Positions 1 through 8,268 of a DNA stretch of 64,000 nucleotides are shown here, piece after piece. Position numbers and translations under genes: made by a program. Where the stretch lies: contig DATGQD010000065.1 in the NCBI GenBank assembly GCA_035304385.1, positions 124,001 through 188,000 of the forward strand, given 5' to 3'. The first letter of the stretch is position 1. The number at the start of each line of letters is the position of its first letter. The notes under the pieces were generated by a model that did not search any database, was not told the DNA's origin, and worked only from the letters and a program-made list of their open reading frames with translations. Source of the stretch: ZC4RG29 sp035304385. Lineage in GTDB: Bacteria; Bacteroidota; Bacteroidia; Cytophagales; Cyclobacteriaceae.

Positions 1-1401
1 CGTCAACGCCAGGGCACACGGACACGCCACAATGAGCACAGCGGTGACGTTAAGCCACACCTGCGACGCGTCCAGCAGGTACCATCCCACCGCTGTCGCC
101 GCCGCTATGAAAACAACGGCCCACGTAAACCGGGTGGCAATCCTGTCCATGACACTCCGATAGTCCTTTGCTTCTTTCTTGAAAACCTGGTTATTCCATA
201 AGCTGGTCAGGTAACTCTGCGCGGTTTTTCGATCGACCGTCATGCGTGCAGGAACGCCTTTGAGCCTTCCACCGGCGAACAGGAGATCGCCGGCGCGAGC
301 GGTCACCGGTTCGGACTCACCCGTCACAAAGCTGTAATCGATCAGGGCGTTGTCGTCGATAAGCCGACTGTCGGCTGGAATGATCTCTCCGTTACGGATA
401 CGAATTGTATCGCCTTCGCGAATGTCGTTCACCACAACCGGCTGCCAGCTTCCGCCATCTGATTTTTCGACGGCGAGGGGAAAGTAAGACCGGAAGTCAC
501 GATCAAAGGCCAGGCTTTCGTACGTTTTCCCCTGGAACCAGCGCCCCACAAGGAGAAAGAATACCAGTCCGGTCAGCGAATCAAAGTATCCGGGCCCGGA
601 ACCGGTGACGATGTCCCAGGTACTGCGGGCCATCAGCGCAATAAGGCCCAGGGCGATCGGCACGTCTATGTTGATGCGCCGCTGTCTGAACGCTGTTATA
701 GCGGAACGGAGATAATCCGAGCCGCTGTAAAGGAACACAGGAATGGAGAGGGCAAGATTCAGCCAGGAAAAAACCTCTTTTAGTTGACGGTCCGCCTCGT
801 CGAGTCCAAGATACTCCGGGAAGCTGAACAGCATTACGTTGCCAAAGCAGAAGGCCGCGACCGTGAGTTTCAGAACGAGTTGCTGATTCCCGCCGGCGCG
901 CTTTTTTGTGCCGGCGTCAAGATTGATCTGAGGCGCATAACCCAGCGCCGCTATGCGCCGGGCTATGCTGCTCAGTCCAACTTGCGAAGGGTTGAAGTCG
1001 ATGGCGACCGACTTATGGGCATAGTTTACCTCCGACCTCAGGATGCCGGGTTCAAGACGCCGTAGGTTTTCGAGCAGCCAGATGCAACTCACGCAGTGAA
1101 TGCTGGGGATCGTAAATCGCGCCCGTGCAAAGTTGGCTGAATCGAATTCCAGAAAGCGGTTCCTGACCTGAGGATCGTCCAGGCAAGCGTAAACGCTTGT
1201 GTCGGTGTCGCCTTGCCGGATACCCGGTGCGTTATCCAGGGTATAGTAGGTACAAAGATCGTTGTCGTTAAGAATTTCGAAGACGGTTTTGCACCCCGTA
1301 CAACAAAACGGCTTATCGTCTAACCAAAGCGCTGCCTCGCAGGACTGGCCGCAGTGGTAGCAGTGCAAGTCGGTATGGGTAATCGCCTCCACTTCAATCA
1401 A
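1..1401 (-). CDS. Heavy-metal (copper) P-type ATPase, CcoI/FixI-like, partial at window edge
   Basis: The reverse strand encodes the N-terminal part of a P1B-type metal-transporting ATPase, and the frame is still open at base 1. The first ~35 residues hold a cysteine cluster (HCYHCGQSC, then FCCTGCK) typical of the metal-binding domain found at the front of CcoI-type ATPases. An HMA-like domain with IHCVSCIWLLENL follows. Next come several membrane segments, the actuator-domain motif VTGESEP, and finally the transmembrane metal site CPCALALT right at the window edge. CcoI pumps load copper into cbb3-type cytochrome oxidase; that role is inferred from domain order. The start is taken as TTG at 1401, because an in-frame stop lies two codons upstream and an AGGGAG ribosome-binding-like sequence precedes it. 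The phosphorylation domain (DKTGT) lies outside the window. Confidence 0.9.
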   Translation of the reverse strand, partial: MIEVEAITHTDLHCYHCGQSCEAALWLDDKPFCCTGCKTVFEILNDNDLCTYYTLDNAPGIRQGDTDTSVYACLDDPQVRNRFLEFDSANFARARFTIPSIHCVSCIWLLENLRRLEPGILRSEVNYAHKSVAIDFNPSQVGLSSIARRIAALGYAPQINLDAGTKKRAGGNQQLVLKLTVAAFCFGNVMLFSFPEYLGLDEADRQLKEVFSWLNLALSIPVFLYSGSDYLRSAITAFRQRRINIDVPIALGLIALMARSTWDIVTGSGPGYFDSLTGLVFFLLVGRWFQGKTYESLAFDRDFRSYFPLAVEKSDGGSWQPVVVNDIREGDTIRIRNGEIIPADSRLIDDNALIDYSFVTGESEPVTARAGDLLFAGGRLKGVPARMTVDRKTAQSYLTSLWNNQVFKKEAKDYRSVMDRIATRFTWAVVFIAAATAVGWYLLDASQVWLNVTAVLIVACPCALALT

Positions 1402-1468
1402 TGCTCAAACTCCCTCTCAACGATCGATACCGTGTTTCGGTACGCCAGGCGATGTACTAACGCAGGCG

Positions 1469-2161
1469 CTAGTTCTTATAGGTTAGGACCGTGTAACCCT
1501 GGAGTTTATCGTTCTTGTTATAGGTCTCACTTTTCACCACGCCGTATTGCGGAGCGATCCACTCCACGACGTTGAACCTGAACGTCATCGCCACGCCCAT
1601 TTGGTTTCTGATTGTATTTACGCTCGTGATCTTGTAACAATCCAGGTCGCCCATAGGAGTGTTGATCGTCTCCTTGCCCACGACCTTGCGATCACTAATG
1701 GTACAAGTCATTTTGAAGGGAATCGCAGAACCCTGTGTTGAAACGGTTATTGACCCATCTTTTAGTTGCTGCCCGGGTGAAAGGCTGCTGGGAACTTCAA
1801 GATTCTCGCCATCGATTGTCATCTCGCTGGCGCCAAATGCCTGGAGTTGTTCCTGCGGAATGTAGTTTCTCATATCGATTATGATGATACCGTCTTCGCA
1901 GCGAAACTCGTATTCACCCCCGTGTACTTCCTTGCCTTTCGCATCTTCCATCTGTGAACTGATGCGGGCATCATAGCCATTTCCCGTGGCATGGTACTCC
2001 AGCACCTTCTGTTTTGTTTTCCCGGTAAGTTTACCTTTCGCGTTGAAGGTTTCCATGTGCCACTCACCATTCTCTTTTATCACATAAAAGGGGTTGCATT
2101 GAGAGTACAAGGAAGTGCTTGCCCCTGCTACAACAAGAATGGATGCGATAAGCTTTTTCAT
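1469..2161 (-). CDS. Secreted DUF3108-like protein
   Basis: A 230-residue protein with a clear signal peptide (MKKLIASILVVAGASTSLYS, cleavage before or at QC). The mature part looks like a single beta-rich domain. Its C-terminal half (DLDCYKI, VVEWIAPQYGVVKSE, GYTVLTYKN) resembles the DUF3108-like family of periplasmic or outer-membrane-associated beta proteins common in Bacteroidota. The function is unknown. It ends 67 bases before the start of the copper ATPase on the same strand, so the two could be cotranscribed, but they have no known shared role. No membrane segment beyond the signal and no catalytic motif is visible. Confidence 0.75.
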   Translation of the reverse strand: MKKLIASILVVAGASTSLYSQCNPFYVIKENGEWHMETFNAKGKLTGKTKQKVLEYHATGNGYDARISSQMEDAKGKEVHGGEYEFRCEDGIIIIDMRNYIPQEQLQAFGASEMTIDGENLEVPSSLSPGQQLKDGSITVSTQGSAIPFKMTCTISDRKVVGKETINTPMGDLDCYKITSVNTIRNQMGVAMTFRFNVVEWIAPQYGVVKSETYNKNDKLQGYTVLTYKN

Positions 2162-2215
2162 GCAGACTACGATTGAGATTAAATGTTGATACTAACTAAA
2201 TGTAACATACTTCCG

Positions 2216-2890
2216 TCAATTTTGAAAGACCTCCCGCAGAACCTGAACCGATCGAATTTCCCCGAGCGATTCGATATGCTCGCCGAAGAATCCGACCAGG
2301 GCCTCCAGAATTTCCCTGCGCCTGCTTGCCGGTATAGGGATCATGTCGTCAAAGCCGGCGGTCAGCAAATTCTCAATCACCGATTCGGTTTCAGGATCAA
2401 AAGGTCGCGTACCCCCGATTTGGGCCGCAGTATACACGCCAAATCCCAGGTGCCGGCTGAGTTTGATCAGGAAAACCAGGTGAAAATTCTCATAGTTTTT
2501 CTCCAGGGCCTCAAGCACGCGTAATGCGTTGAAAATGAACTCGAAGAGCGGGCCCGGTGCGGTTTCCTCGCGGACCGTCTTGTTCAGAATTTCGCAAAGG
2601 AACATGGCGATGGCCGACTTTCGTATGTCGGTTGCTACCGAGTGATGGGGATACAGGCACTTAACCTCCCGGATCCGGTTGATGTTTGCGGTATCGCGAT
2701 GATAGACGACCATGTCCAGAAGGGTCAGCGGCTGAAACAGCGCCATTTTTCCCGCGGACGCCCTCGAGCTCCGGATGCCGTTGACGATGTACGATTGGAT
2801 TCCGAAAGCCTCCGTCAGGATGGTCACGATAATAGAGGTCTCCCTGAAACGGGTGAAGCGAAATACGATACCTCTGGTCTTCGCAATCAT
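2216..2890 (-). CDS. recO: DNA repair protein RecO
   Basis: A 224-residue protein of the usual RecO length. The N-terminal OB-fold half starts MIAKTRGIVFRFTRFRETS, as in Bacteroidota RecO. The helical C-terminal half contains KLSRHLGFGVY and lacks the four-cysteine zinc site of some RecO proteins. RecO works with RecR and RecF to load RecA onto SSB-coated single-stranded DNA in gap repair. It lies 16 bases downstream of the porZ-like gene on the same strand, which suggests readthrough from that gene. Confidence 0.9.
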   Translation of the reverse strand: MIAKTRGIVFRFTRFRETSIIVTILTEAFGIQSYIVNGIRSSRASAGKMALFQPLTLLDMVVYHRDTANINRIREVKCLYPHHSVATDIRKSAIAMFLCEILNKTVREETAPGPLFEFIFNALRVLEALEKNYENFHLVFLIKLSRHLGFGVYTAAQIGGTRPFDPETESVIENLLTAGFDDMIPIPASRRREILEALVGFFGEHIESLGEIRSVQVLREVFQN

Positions 2891-2906
2891 CGACTTCCAC
2901 TTACCA

Positions 2907-5126
2907 TTATTCCACTACGGCGATCCTTCCAACAAAGTGCTCGCTGCCATCCGTGGAAGCGCTGAACACCAAATAGATGCCCGACTTGACACGCTGGCCA
3001 TTGTAATTCCTTACGTTCCAGGTCGCTGTTCCGCCCGCGGCATACGTTTGCCAAACGAGCCGGCCACCCGCATCGGTTATCTTGACTACCGCGTCTGTTG
3101 CCAGGCCGCTAATACCCACCAGGCCGTTGAACTCGAACGTCACCGGGTTGGGAAAAATCTTAACAGCGTCGAATCCGGGCTGTCCCGCGGTAGCGGACGA
3201 CCGGTAGGAAACAAGGCCGGAGGCCGTAGCCACAAACACGTCACCCGTCTGATCATCTATTGCGATGTCGAGCACGCGGTTGGATGGCATGGGACTGTTT
3301 TCCCGGTTGAAATGGAGAATGAGCTCATCCCCCTCCGGCCCGAAGAGCCAAATGCCCTGCTCGGTCCCTACCCATTTTCTGTTGCCTCCGTCCACTGCGA
3401 TTGCCGTCACTTTTTGGCCCGTGAGCAAAAAGCGTCCTTCGAAAATGGGACGGACCGAATTGACCCCGGGGTTGAATACACTTCCGGGATCAACAAAATA
3501 GGCTACCCCGTTATCCGTCCCGATCCACATCCTGCCATGTCGGTCCGGAGCAAGACAATTCACGTTAGTGTGAGGAAGCCCTCCATTCGCATCATTGAGG
3601 TACACGCTGTTTCCGGCACTGTTGAATACCAGTAGGCCACCACCGTGAGCGGGACTCAACGTAGCCCATACCGCCCCCGTATAATCCAACGTGAGTGACA
3701 AGGGAAAGCGGGAAGCGGGGGTCGCAAAAGCATACGATTCCCAGTTAGTGCCGTCGAAACGGTGTAACGGTTCGGAAGCTCCGAAGTTTGCTACCCACAC
3801 ATTGTCTGCATCGGATGCCAACGCCGTAATATCGACATGATCTCCGGGCGGACTGGTGTTCATGAGGGAGCTATTGCTCTCGTCGTAGATGGTGACCGGC
3901 GCCGCAATGGGTCCGGTCTGCACGCCGCCACCGAAGGACGAGGTGAAAAAGGTGCCCCTGGCCTCTACCATGTCCGTTATATCCTGCAATTGCGCTGTTT
4001 CCGTGGTCCACACACCATCCGAAAACGAACTGATCCTTCCGGCGTTCCCCAACGCCTGAAACCCGGCGGTGTACCCGCCGCCCAGAGCATATATCCGTCC
4101 GCCGACACGGGCCAGCTTTCTGGTCACCGCGAAGGCCGGACCGTTGGCAATGTAGACAGCCGGTGCGCCTTGACCTGCGGAGAGGAGGCCGTTGGCACTG
4201 TCGCCGATCCATACGGTTTGATTCGCTTCGAGCGCGAACTGAAAGCCGGTGCCGTGTGGTGTCGATGCTTCCGTGACGGTATGGTCAGGAGACAATAGCC
4301 AGACATGGTCCTTTTCGCAGATCACCAGGTGTTCGGTAGAGCTCGTCAGGCTGACGAAGTACGCATCGCCCGGATACGCCTGCGACGTCCAGGTATTGTT
4401 GTCGTAGTAAAACAATCCCGCTCCGTCAACCGCGGCATAAATTCTTTCGTCGAATGCAGACACGGCAACGACGGGCGCTGCAAGTTCATTTTGGTTATGC
4501 CGTTTCCAATTGTGGTAATCGAGGAGGTTGTCGGTGCGTCTCCCCGCCAGAACACCCGCTTCTGTCGCCAGGTAAATGCTGTCGCCGAGAATGGCACTCT
4601 GGAAAAGGCTGAGCGGCGTTCCGTTCTCGCCGAGGTTTCGCCAGGTTTCCCGCACTTCATGGCGTGCCACATCAAATACGACAAGGCCATAGGGAGTTGC
4701 GAGGTACGACATTCCGTTGGCGAACGCGATATGTCGGATTGTAGCCTCACCGGTTGATTCTCTGACCCAATTGAAGTGTGCGATGTCTGTACCGCTAATC
4801 ACACCCAGCACACCGCTGGAATAGCCGATGAATAATTCGCCCGATACAGGATCGAACGCGAGCGTGGAAATGATGTCGCCGGAAAGACCGTTTAACGCCG
4901 TGAGTACAGAGAGTGAACGATCCGAAAGGTCTAAGACCATGATACCCGTGCCACTCGCTGCGTAGACCTTTTCGGGGGTCACCGCGATGCTGTTGACTGA
5001 ATTATAGGAGACGTGTGTCCGCCATTGCCCGATAGGTACCGCCGTTTGCGCAAGCGCATCGTGACCGAGGCAAGTTGCCAGCGCACTGAAAAGGCAGGAG
5101 CTGATATACCTGAGGCATGTGTTCAT
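2907..5126 (-). CDS. porZ: PorZ-like two-component-regulator-type beta-propeller protein with T9SS C-terminal signal
   Basis: About 739 residues. The signal peptide starts MNTCLRYISSCLFSALATC and ends ALAQ. The mature protein begins near IGQWRTHVSYN, the hallmark opening of PorZ. Repeated blade motifs follow (LAFDPVSGELFIGYSSG, LAPDRHGRMWIGTDNG, KWVGTEQGIWLFG, ATASGLVSYRS), as in two-component-regulator propeller proteins. The last ~85 residues, from VKIFPNPVTFEFNG, form a type A T9SS sorting domain. In Porphyromonas gingivalis PorZ is part of the cell-surface attachment complex with PorU, PorV and PorQ; the same job here is inferred. A TTG at 5141 extends the frame, but the ATG at 5126 starts directly at the signal peptide and was preferred. 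tdk ends 20 bases upstream. Confidence 0.82.
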   Translation of the reverse strand: MNTCLRYISSCLFSALATCLGHDALAQTAVPIGQWRTHVSYNSVNSIAVTPEKVYAASGTGIMVLDLSDRSLSVLTALNGLSGDIISTLAFDPVSGELFIGYSSGVLGVISGTDIAHFNWVRESTGEATIRHIAFANGMSYLATPYGLVVFDVARHEVRETWRNLGENGTPLSLFQSAILGDSIYLATEAGVLAGRRTDNLLDYHNWKRHNQNELAAPVVAVSAFDERIYAAVDGAGLFYYDNNTWTSQAYPGDAYFVSLTSSTEHLVICEKDHVWLLSPDHTVTEASTPHGTGFQFALEANQTVWIGDSANGLLSAGQGAPAVYIANGPAFAVTRKLARVGGRIYALGGGYTAGFQALGNAGRISSFSDGVWTTETAQLQDITDMVEARGTFFTSSFGGGVQTGPIAAPVTIYDESNSSLMNTSPPGDHVDITALASDADNVWVANFGASEPLHRFDGTNWESYAFATPASRFPLSLTLDYTGAVWATLSPAHGGGLLVFNSAGNSVYLNDANGGLPHTNVNCLAPDRHGRMWIGTDNGVAYFVDPGSVFNPGVNSVRPIFEGRFLLTGQKVTAIAVDGGNRKWVGTEQGIWLFGPEGDELILHFNRENSPMPSNRVLDIAIDDQTGDVFVATASGLVSYRSSATAGQPGFDAVKIFPNPVTFEFNGLVGISGLATDAVVKITDAGGRLVWQTYAAGGTATWNVRNYNGQRVKSGIYLVFSASTDGSEHFVGRIAVVE

Positions 5127-5146
5127 GGCGACAACCGGCAAGTGCG

Positions 5147-5737
5147 TTAATCGTTTTCTCGCTTAGCCATGCCTTCGATGAAAGCTTTGCGGCTGCGGGC
5201 CTCGTACTGACTGTGTTCGCCGAGGACGATTTGCCCTTCACCCGGGGCCAGCCGAAATGAGAACGAAGCAAGCTCTCCTGTTTGTGCGCAGATGGCATGT
5301 AGCTTGGTGACGTATTCAGCAACGGCAAGGAGGTTAGGCATGGGGCCAAAGGGCTTACCCTGGTAGTCCATATCCAGACCCGCGACGATGACACGCTTCC
5401 CGTCGTTGGCAAGTGCGTTACAAACGTCGACGATAGCGTGATCGAAGAACTGCGCCTCGTCGATTCCGACAACATCGCAGTCGCCCGAAAGCAGCATGAG
5501 GTCGCCGGCAAACTGAACAGCCGTAGACCGGATGGACGTTTCGTTATGCGATACAATCAGTTGGCGGTGATATCGAATGTCTATGGCTGGCTTGAAAATT
5601 TCCACCTTTTGGCCCGCGATAATAGCGCGGTTGAGCCGCCGGATGAGCTCTTCGGTTTTTCCCGAAAACATGCAGCCGCAGATTACTTCGATCCAGCCTG
5701 TACCTGATTCTTTACCGAGGTGTGGTTCTATGAACAT
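5147..5737 (-). CDS. tdk: Thymidine kinase
   Basis: A 196-residue type II thymidine kinase that phosphorylates thymidine to dTMP in nucleoside salvage. A P-loop is visible at residues 21-28 (GCMFSGKT), a Walker B/catalytic segment at VVGIDEAQFF, and a thymidine-binding loop (VIVAGLDMDYQGKPFG). The zinc-ribbon cysteines of many type II enzymes are largely missing: only CAQTGE is seen and the second CxxC pair is absent. This is worth noting but not rare. The frame extends upstream to 5821, but MFIEPHLGKE at 5737 matches the usual family N-terminus. The gene is followed closely by porZ and recO. Confidence 0.93.
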   Translation of the reverse strand: MFIEPHLGKESGTGWIEVICGCMFSGKTEELIRRLNRAIIAGQKVEIFKPAIDIRYHRQLIVSHNETSIRSTAVQFAGDLMLLSGDCDVVGIDEAQFFDHAIVDVCNALANDGKRVIVAGLDMDYQGKPFGPMPNLLAVAEYVTKLHAICAQTGELASFSFRLAPGEGQIVLGEHSQYEARSRKAFIEGMAKREND

Positions 5738-5915
5738 AGCCTGCAAGTTAACGGACTCCAACGGATTTTCGTGAATGACGGCAAAGCGCCAAATCAATGC
5801 GAAATTAACCGTGAAAGGCATTTTGCGCAGCCCGTTTCGACGAAACGGTCCCCCGCTATTGACGAATAAGCGTTACATTTACAGAGATGTAGTGCAATTT
5901 CCGAAAAAGTGCGAC

Positions 5916-6923
5916 ATGGACGAGAAAATCAATTTAGGGGCCATTGAGCGGTACAGCGACCAATTTGCTGAAAAAATGATCGAGACCTGGTTCGCTACCC
6001 GGGATTCGATTACCGGGCGTGAGATCCTTGAGTTCAGTGAAATCAAACAAATCAACCTGTTCGTCATTTATGAATTATTTCGCACGTGGCAACAGGAAAG
6101 TGTAAAAAACCGAAGCCCGTATTTTGACTATGAGGCGTCGGAAGTGCGTGAAGCTGCCGCGGCACTGATGAACGCGCTCTCCAACCACATCAGCGTCGAC
6201 CGGGAAAATTTCTCGCCCCTGCTCCGCAAAGCGACATACAACACGATGCTGCTGATTGTCGACCCTTATGATTTCTTCGCCGATCTTATCGAGAAACATA
6301 CAACGTTGGTGCCCGCTGAATTTGCCGGCCATCTCAAGTATGTCCGGATCAACAAGGCGCCCCTTCAGCGCCTGCTCGAAAAACTGCAGGAGAAACAAGT
6401 AACGTCTATTTCCGGAAACGAAGCATTTGCCCTTCTCGACTCGATCCTGGAAGAGGTGAACTTCACTCCGGAAGACGTCGATGGATATCTGGCCAGCTTT
6501 TCAAAAATATTGCCGGTATCGCTTGAAACGTTCTACGAGAAAAAGCCCCAGCCCCAGGCGCAGCCCCGTGATGAACCGCGTGAAGCGAATGAAGCTGACG
6601 AAGCCAACCATTATCAGTGGCAGCCGGTCAAATCAACCGTCAACGACCACCTTTCACACGAACCCCGACCAGTGGTCGCCGACCAGTTTATGAGAATCAC
6701 CAGCATAAAAGAAAGCCTGACAATCAATCAGAAGTTCATGTTTACCAAGATCCTCTTCCATGGCGACTTCGAATTATTTAGTCAGGCTATCGAGGACCTC
6801 GACCGTCAGGATCACCTCCAGGGCGCCCTTCGTTACCTGGAAATGAATTACGAAGAGTGGGACCGCGAGAGCGAAGAATTCCATGAGTTTATGGAATTGC
6901 TCGAGAAACGATTCGGAAAGTAA
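5916..6923 (+). CDS. Conserved hypothetical protein, mostly helical
   Basis: A 335-residue cytoplasmic protein with no signal peptide or membrane segment. I do not recognise a family with a known role. The N-terminal two thirds are helix-rich (YSDQFAEKMIETWF, LFVIYELFRTWQQESV, LLRKATYNTMLLIVDPYDFF). A low-complexity acidic/proline/glutamine linker follows near residue 215 (PQPQAQPRDEPREANEADEA), then a conserved-looking C-terminal block (LTINQKFMFTKILFHGDFE). The linker suggests two domains on a flexible tether. The ATG at 5916 was chosen because the longer frame runs into the divergently placed tdk start region and encodes a basic stretch unlike the rest. Confidence 0.7.
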   Translation: MDEKINLGAIERYSDQFAEKMIETWFATRDSITGREILEFSEIKQINLFVIYELFRTWQQESVKNRSPYFDYEASEVREAAAALMNALSNHISVDRENFSPLLRKATYNTMLLIVDPYDFFADLIEKHTTLVPAEFAGHLKYVRINKAPLQRLLEKLQEKQVTSISGNEAFALLDSILEEVNFTPEDVDGYLASFSKILPVSLETFYEKKPQPQAQPRDEPREANEADEANHYQWQPVKSTVNDHLSHEPRPVVADQFMRITSIKESLTINQKFMFTKILFHGDFELFSQAIEDLDRQDHLQGALRYLEMNYEEWDRESEEFHEFMELLEKRFGK

Positions 6924-6999
6924 CAGAAACAGACGCAGACGCAGAGGCAGTTGCAATAGTTGCATCTGCCCCTGCATCTGCATCTGCCCCTGCCTCTGC
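6924..6999. repeat. CTG/CAG-rich imperfect inverted repeat between convergent genes
   Basis: This gap between a plus-strand gene and the end of rodA is made of short GCAGAC/GCAGAG units on the left and CTGCCC/CTGCAT units on the right. GCAGAGGCAG (6941-6950) is exactly complementary to CTGCCTCTGC (6990-6999). An inner hairpin TGCAA-TAG-TTGCA spans 6952-6964. Either strand could fold into a long stem, so it may act as a bidirectional terminator. It may equally be a slippage-prone simple repeat. Confidence 0.6.
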
Positions 7000-8268
7000 C
7001 TATCCTCGGTTCATCACCTGCAGACGATGGGCGTCGAGTTTGAGCAGAATGAACAGCAGGATCGTGAATCCCCACAGGGAAGACCCACCGTAGCTGAAGA
7101 AGGGGAGCGGGATACCGATAACCGGAAAGAGACCGATCGTCATCCCGATGTTAATCGTGAAGTGAAAGAACAGGATGCACGCCACGCAGTATCCATACAC
7201 ACGCGCAAACCGGCTTTTCTGTCGTTCGGCCAGATACACTACGCGGAAGAGCAGCGCCATAAAAAGGAGAATTACCATCAGGCTGCCGATCCAGCCGTGC
7301 TCCTCGCCGATAGTACAAAAGATAAAGTCGGTGCTCTGTTCCGGAACAAATTTCAACTTTGTCTGTGTCCCTTTCAGGAATCCTTTTCCGGACAAGCCCC
7401 CGCTGCCGATCGCTACTTTGGACTGGTACACGTGATAACCTGCGCCTAGCTGGTCGAGGTCGGGATTCAGCAACACGCGAATGCGTTTCTGCTGATGCTC
7501 CTTCAGTACATTGTTGAAAATAAAGTCAACGCTTTTTATGGTACCCATCAGCATCAATGCCGTTGCCGTAAGCACCATAATGCGTTTGCGTTTCTTCCTG
7601 CCGAGGAGGATCAGCGTCAGCCAAACGCCGCCAATGACCGCAAACAGGATGTACTCGTTCTCTACCAGCAGCGTGAGAATAAAAATGATGGCGACCCCGA
7701 TTCCCACCAGGATCAGGAAGGGCGACATGCCCTCGCGGTAGAACACCAGAACGAAAGCAGTAAACACGAGCGCGGTACCGGTATCCTTCTGAAGAAGGAT
7801 AATGAACATCGGCAAGCCGATAATGGCGAATAGTCGCACCTGGTTGCGCAGCTGGTCCATTCTGAAACCGACCGTGCTGGCATACTTCGCGACCGCGAGC
7901 GCCGTAGCAAACTTGGCAAACTCAGACGGTTGGAACCCGAATGAGCCGATCCTCAACCACGCCTGGTTGCCGCCCACTTCGTGACCTGTGAATACGACGA
8001 CGAGACATAAGAAAACGATGACCCCGTAGATCACCCATGCGAAGGTCTCGTAAAACCGCATGTCCATGATCAAAATGAACATGATAATGGCCACCGACGA
8101 GCCAATAAAGATGAGCTGTCGTCCGGAGTTGATGGAAGGATCGAGAATAAACTGATTCTCTTCGTAGGTTACCGAGAAGATATTGAGCCACCCCCAGAAT
8201 ACGATGATGCCGTAAAGCAACACGGTAATCCAGTCCATACGGTTTGATATTTTCTCCTCGCGCACCAT
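7000..8268 (-). CDS. rodA: Rod shape-determining protein RodA (SEDS glycosyltransferase)
   Basis: A 422-residue polytopic membrane protein of the SEDS family, the peptidoglycan polymerase of the elongasome, which works as a pair with PBP2. Visible family features are the N-terminal helix with WITVLLYGIIVFWGWLNIFS, the periplasmic segment GGNQAWLRIGSFGFQPSEFAK, and the C-terminal signature IPLPFFSYGGSSLWG. The SEDS catalytic region GAGYHVYQSKVAIGSGGLSGKGF is also present. Its ATG overlaps the mrdA stop (TAATG), which implies translational coupling. Confidence 0.96.
   Translation of the reverse strand: MVREEKISNRMDWITVLLYGIIVFWGWLNIFSVTYEENQFILDPSINSGRQLIFIGSSVAIIMFILIMDMRFYETFAWVIYGVIVFLCLVVVFTGHEVGGNQAWLRIGSFGFQPSEFAKFATALAVAKYASTVGFRMDQLRNQVRLFAIIGLPMFIILLQKDTGTALVFTAFVLVFYREGMSPFLILVGIGVAIIFILTLLVENEYILFAVIGGVWLTLILLGRKKRKRIMVLTATALMLMGTIKSVDFIFNNVLKEHQQKRIRVLLNPDLDQLGAGYHVYQSKVAIGSGGLSGKGFLKGTQTKLKFVPEQSTDFIFCTIGEEHGWIGSLMVILLFMALLFRVVYLAERQKSRFARVYGYCVACILFFHFTINIGMTIGLFPVIGIPLPFFSYGGSSLWGFTILLFILLKLDAHRLQVMNRG

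Noticed and set aside
46..1065. Plus-strand reading frames over the first kilobase
   Set aside because: The minus strand carries a continuous P-type ATPase with HMA and CPC motifs that explains the region.
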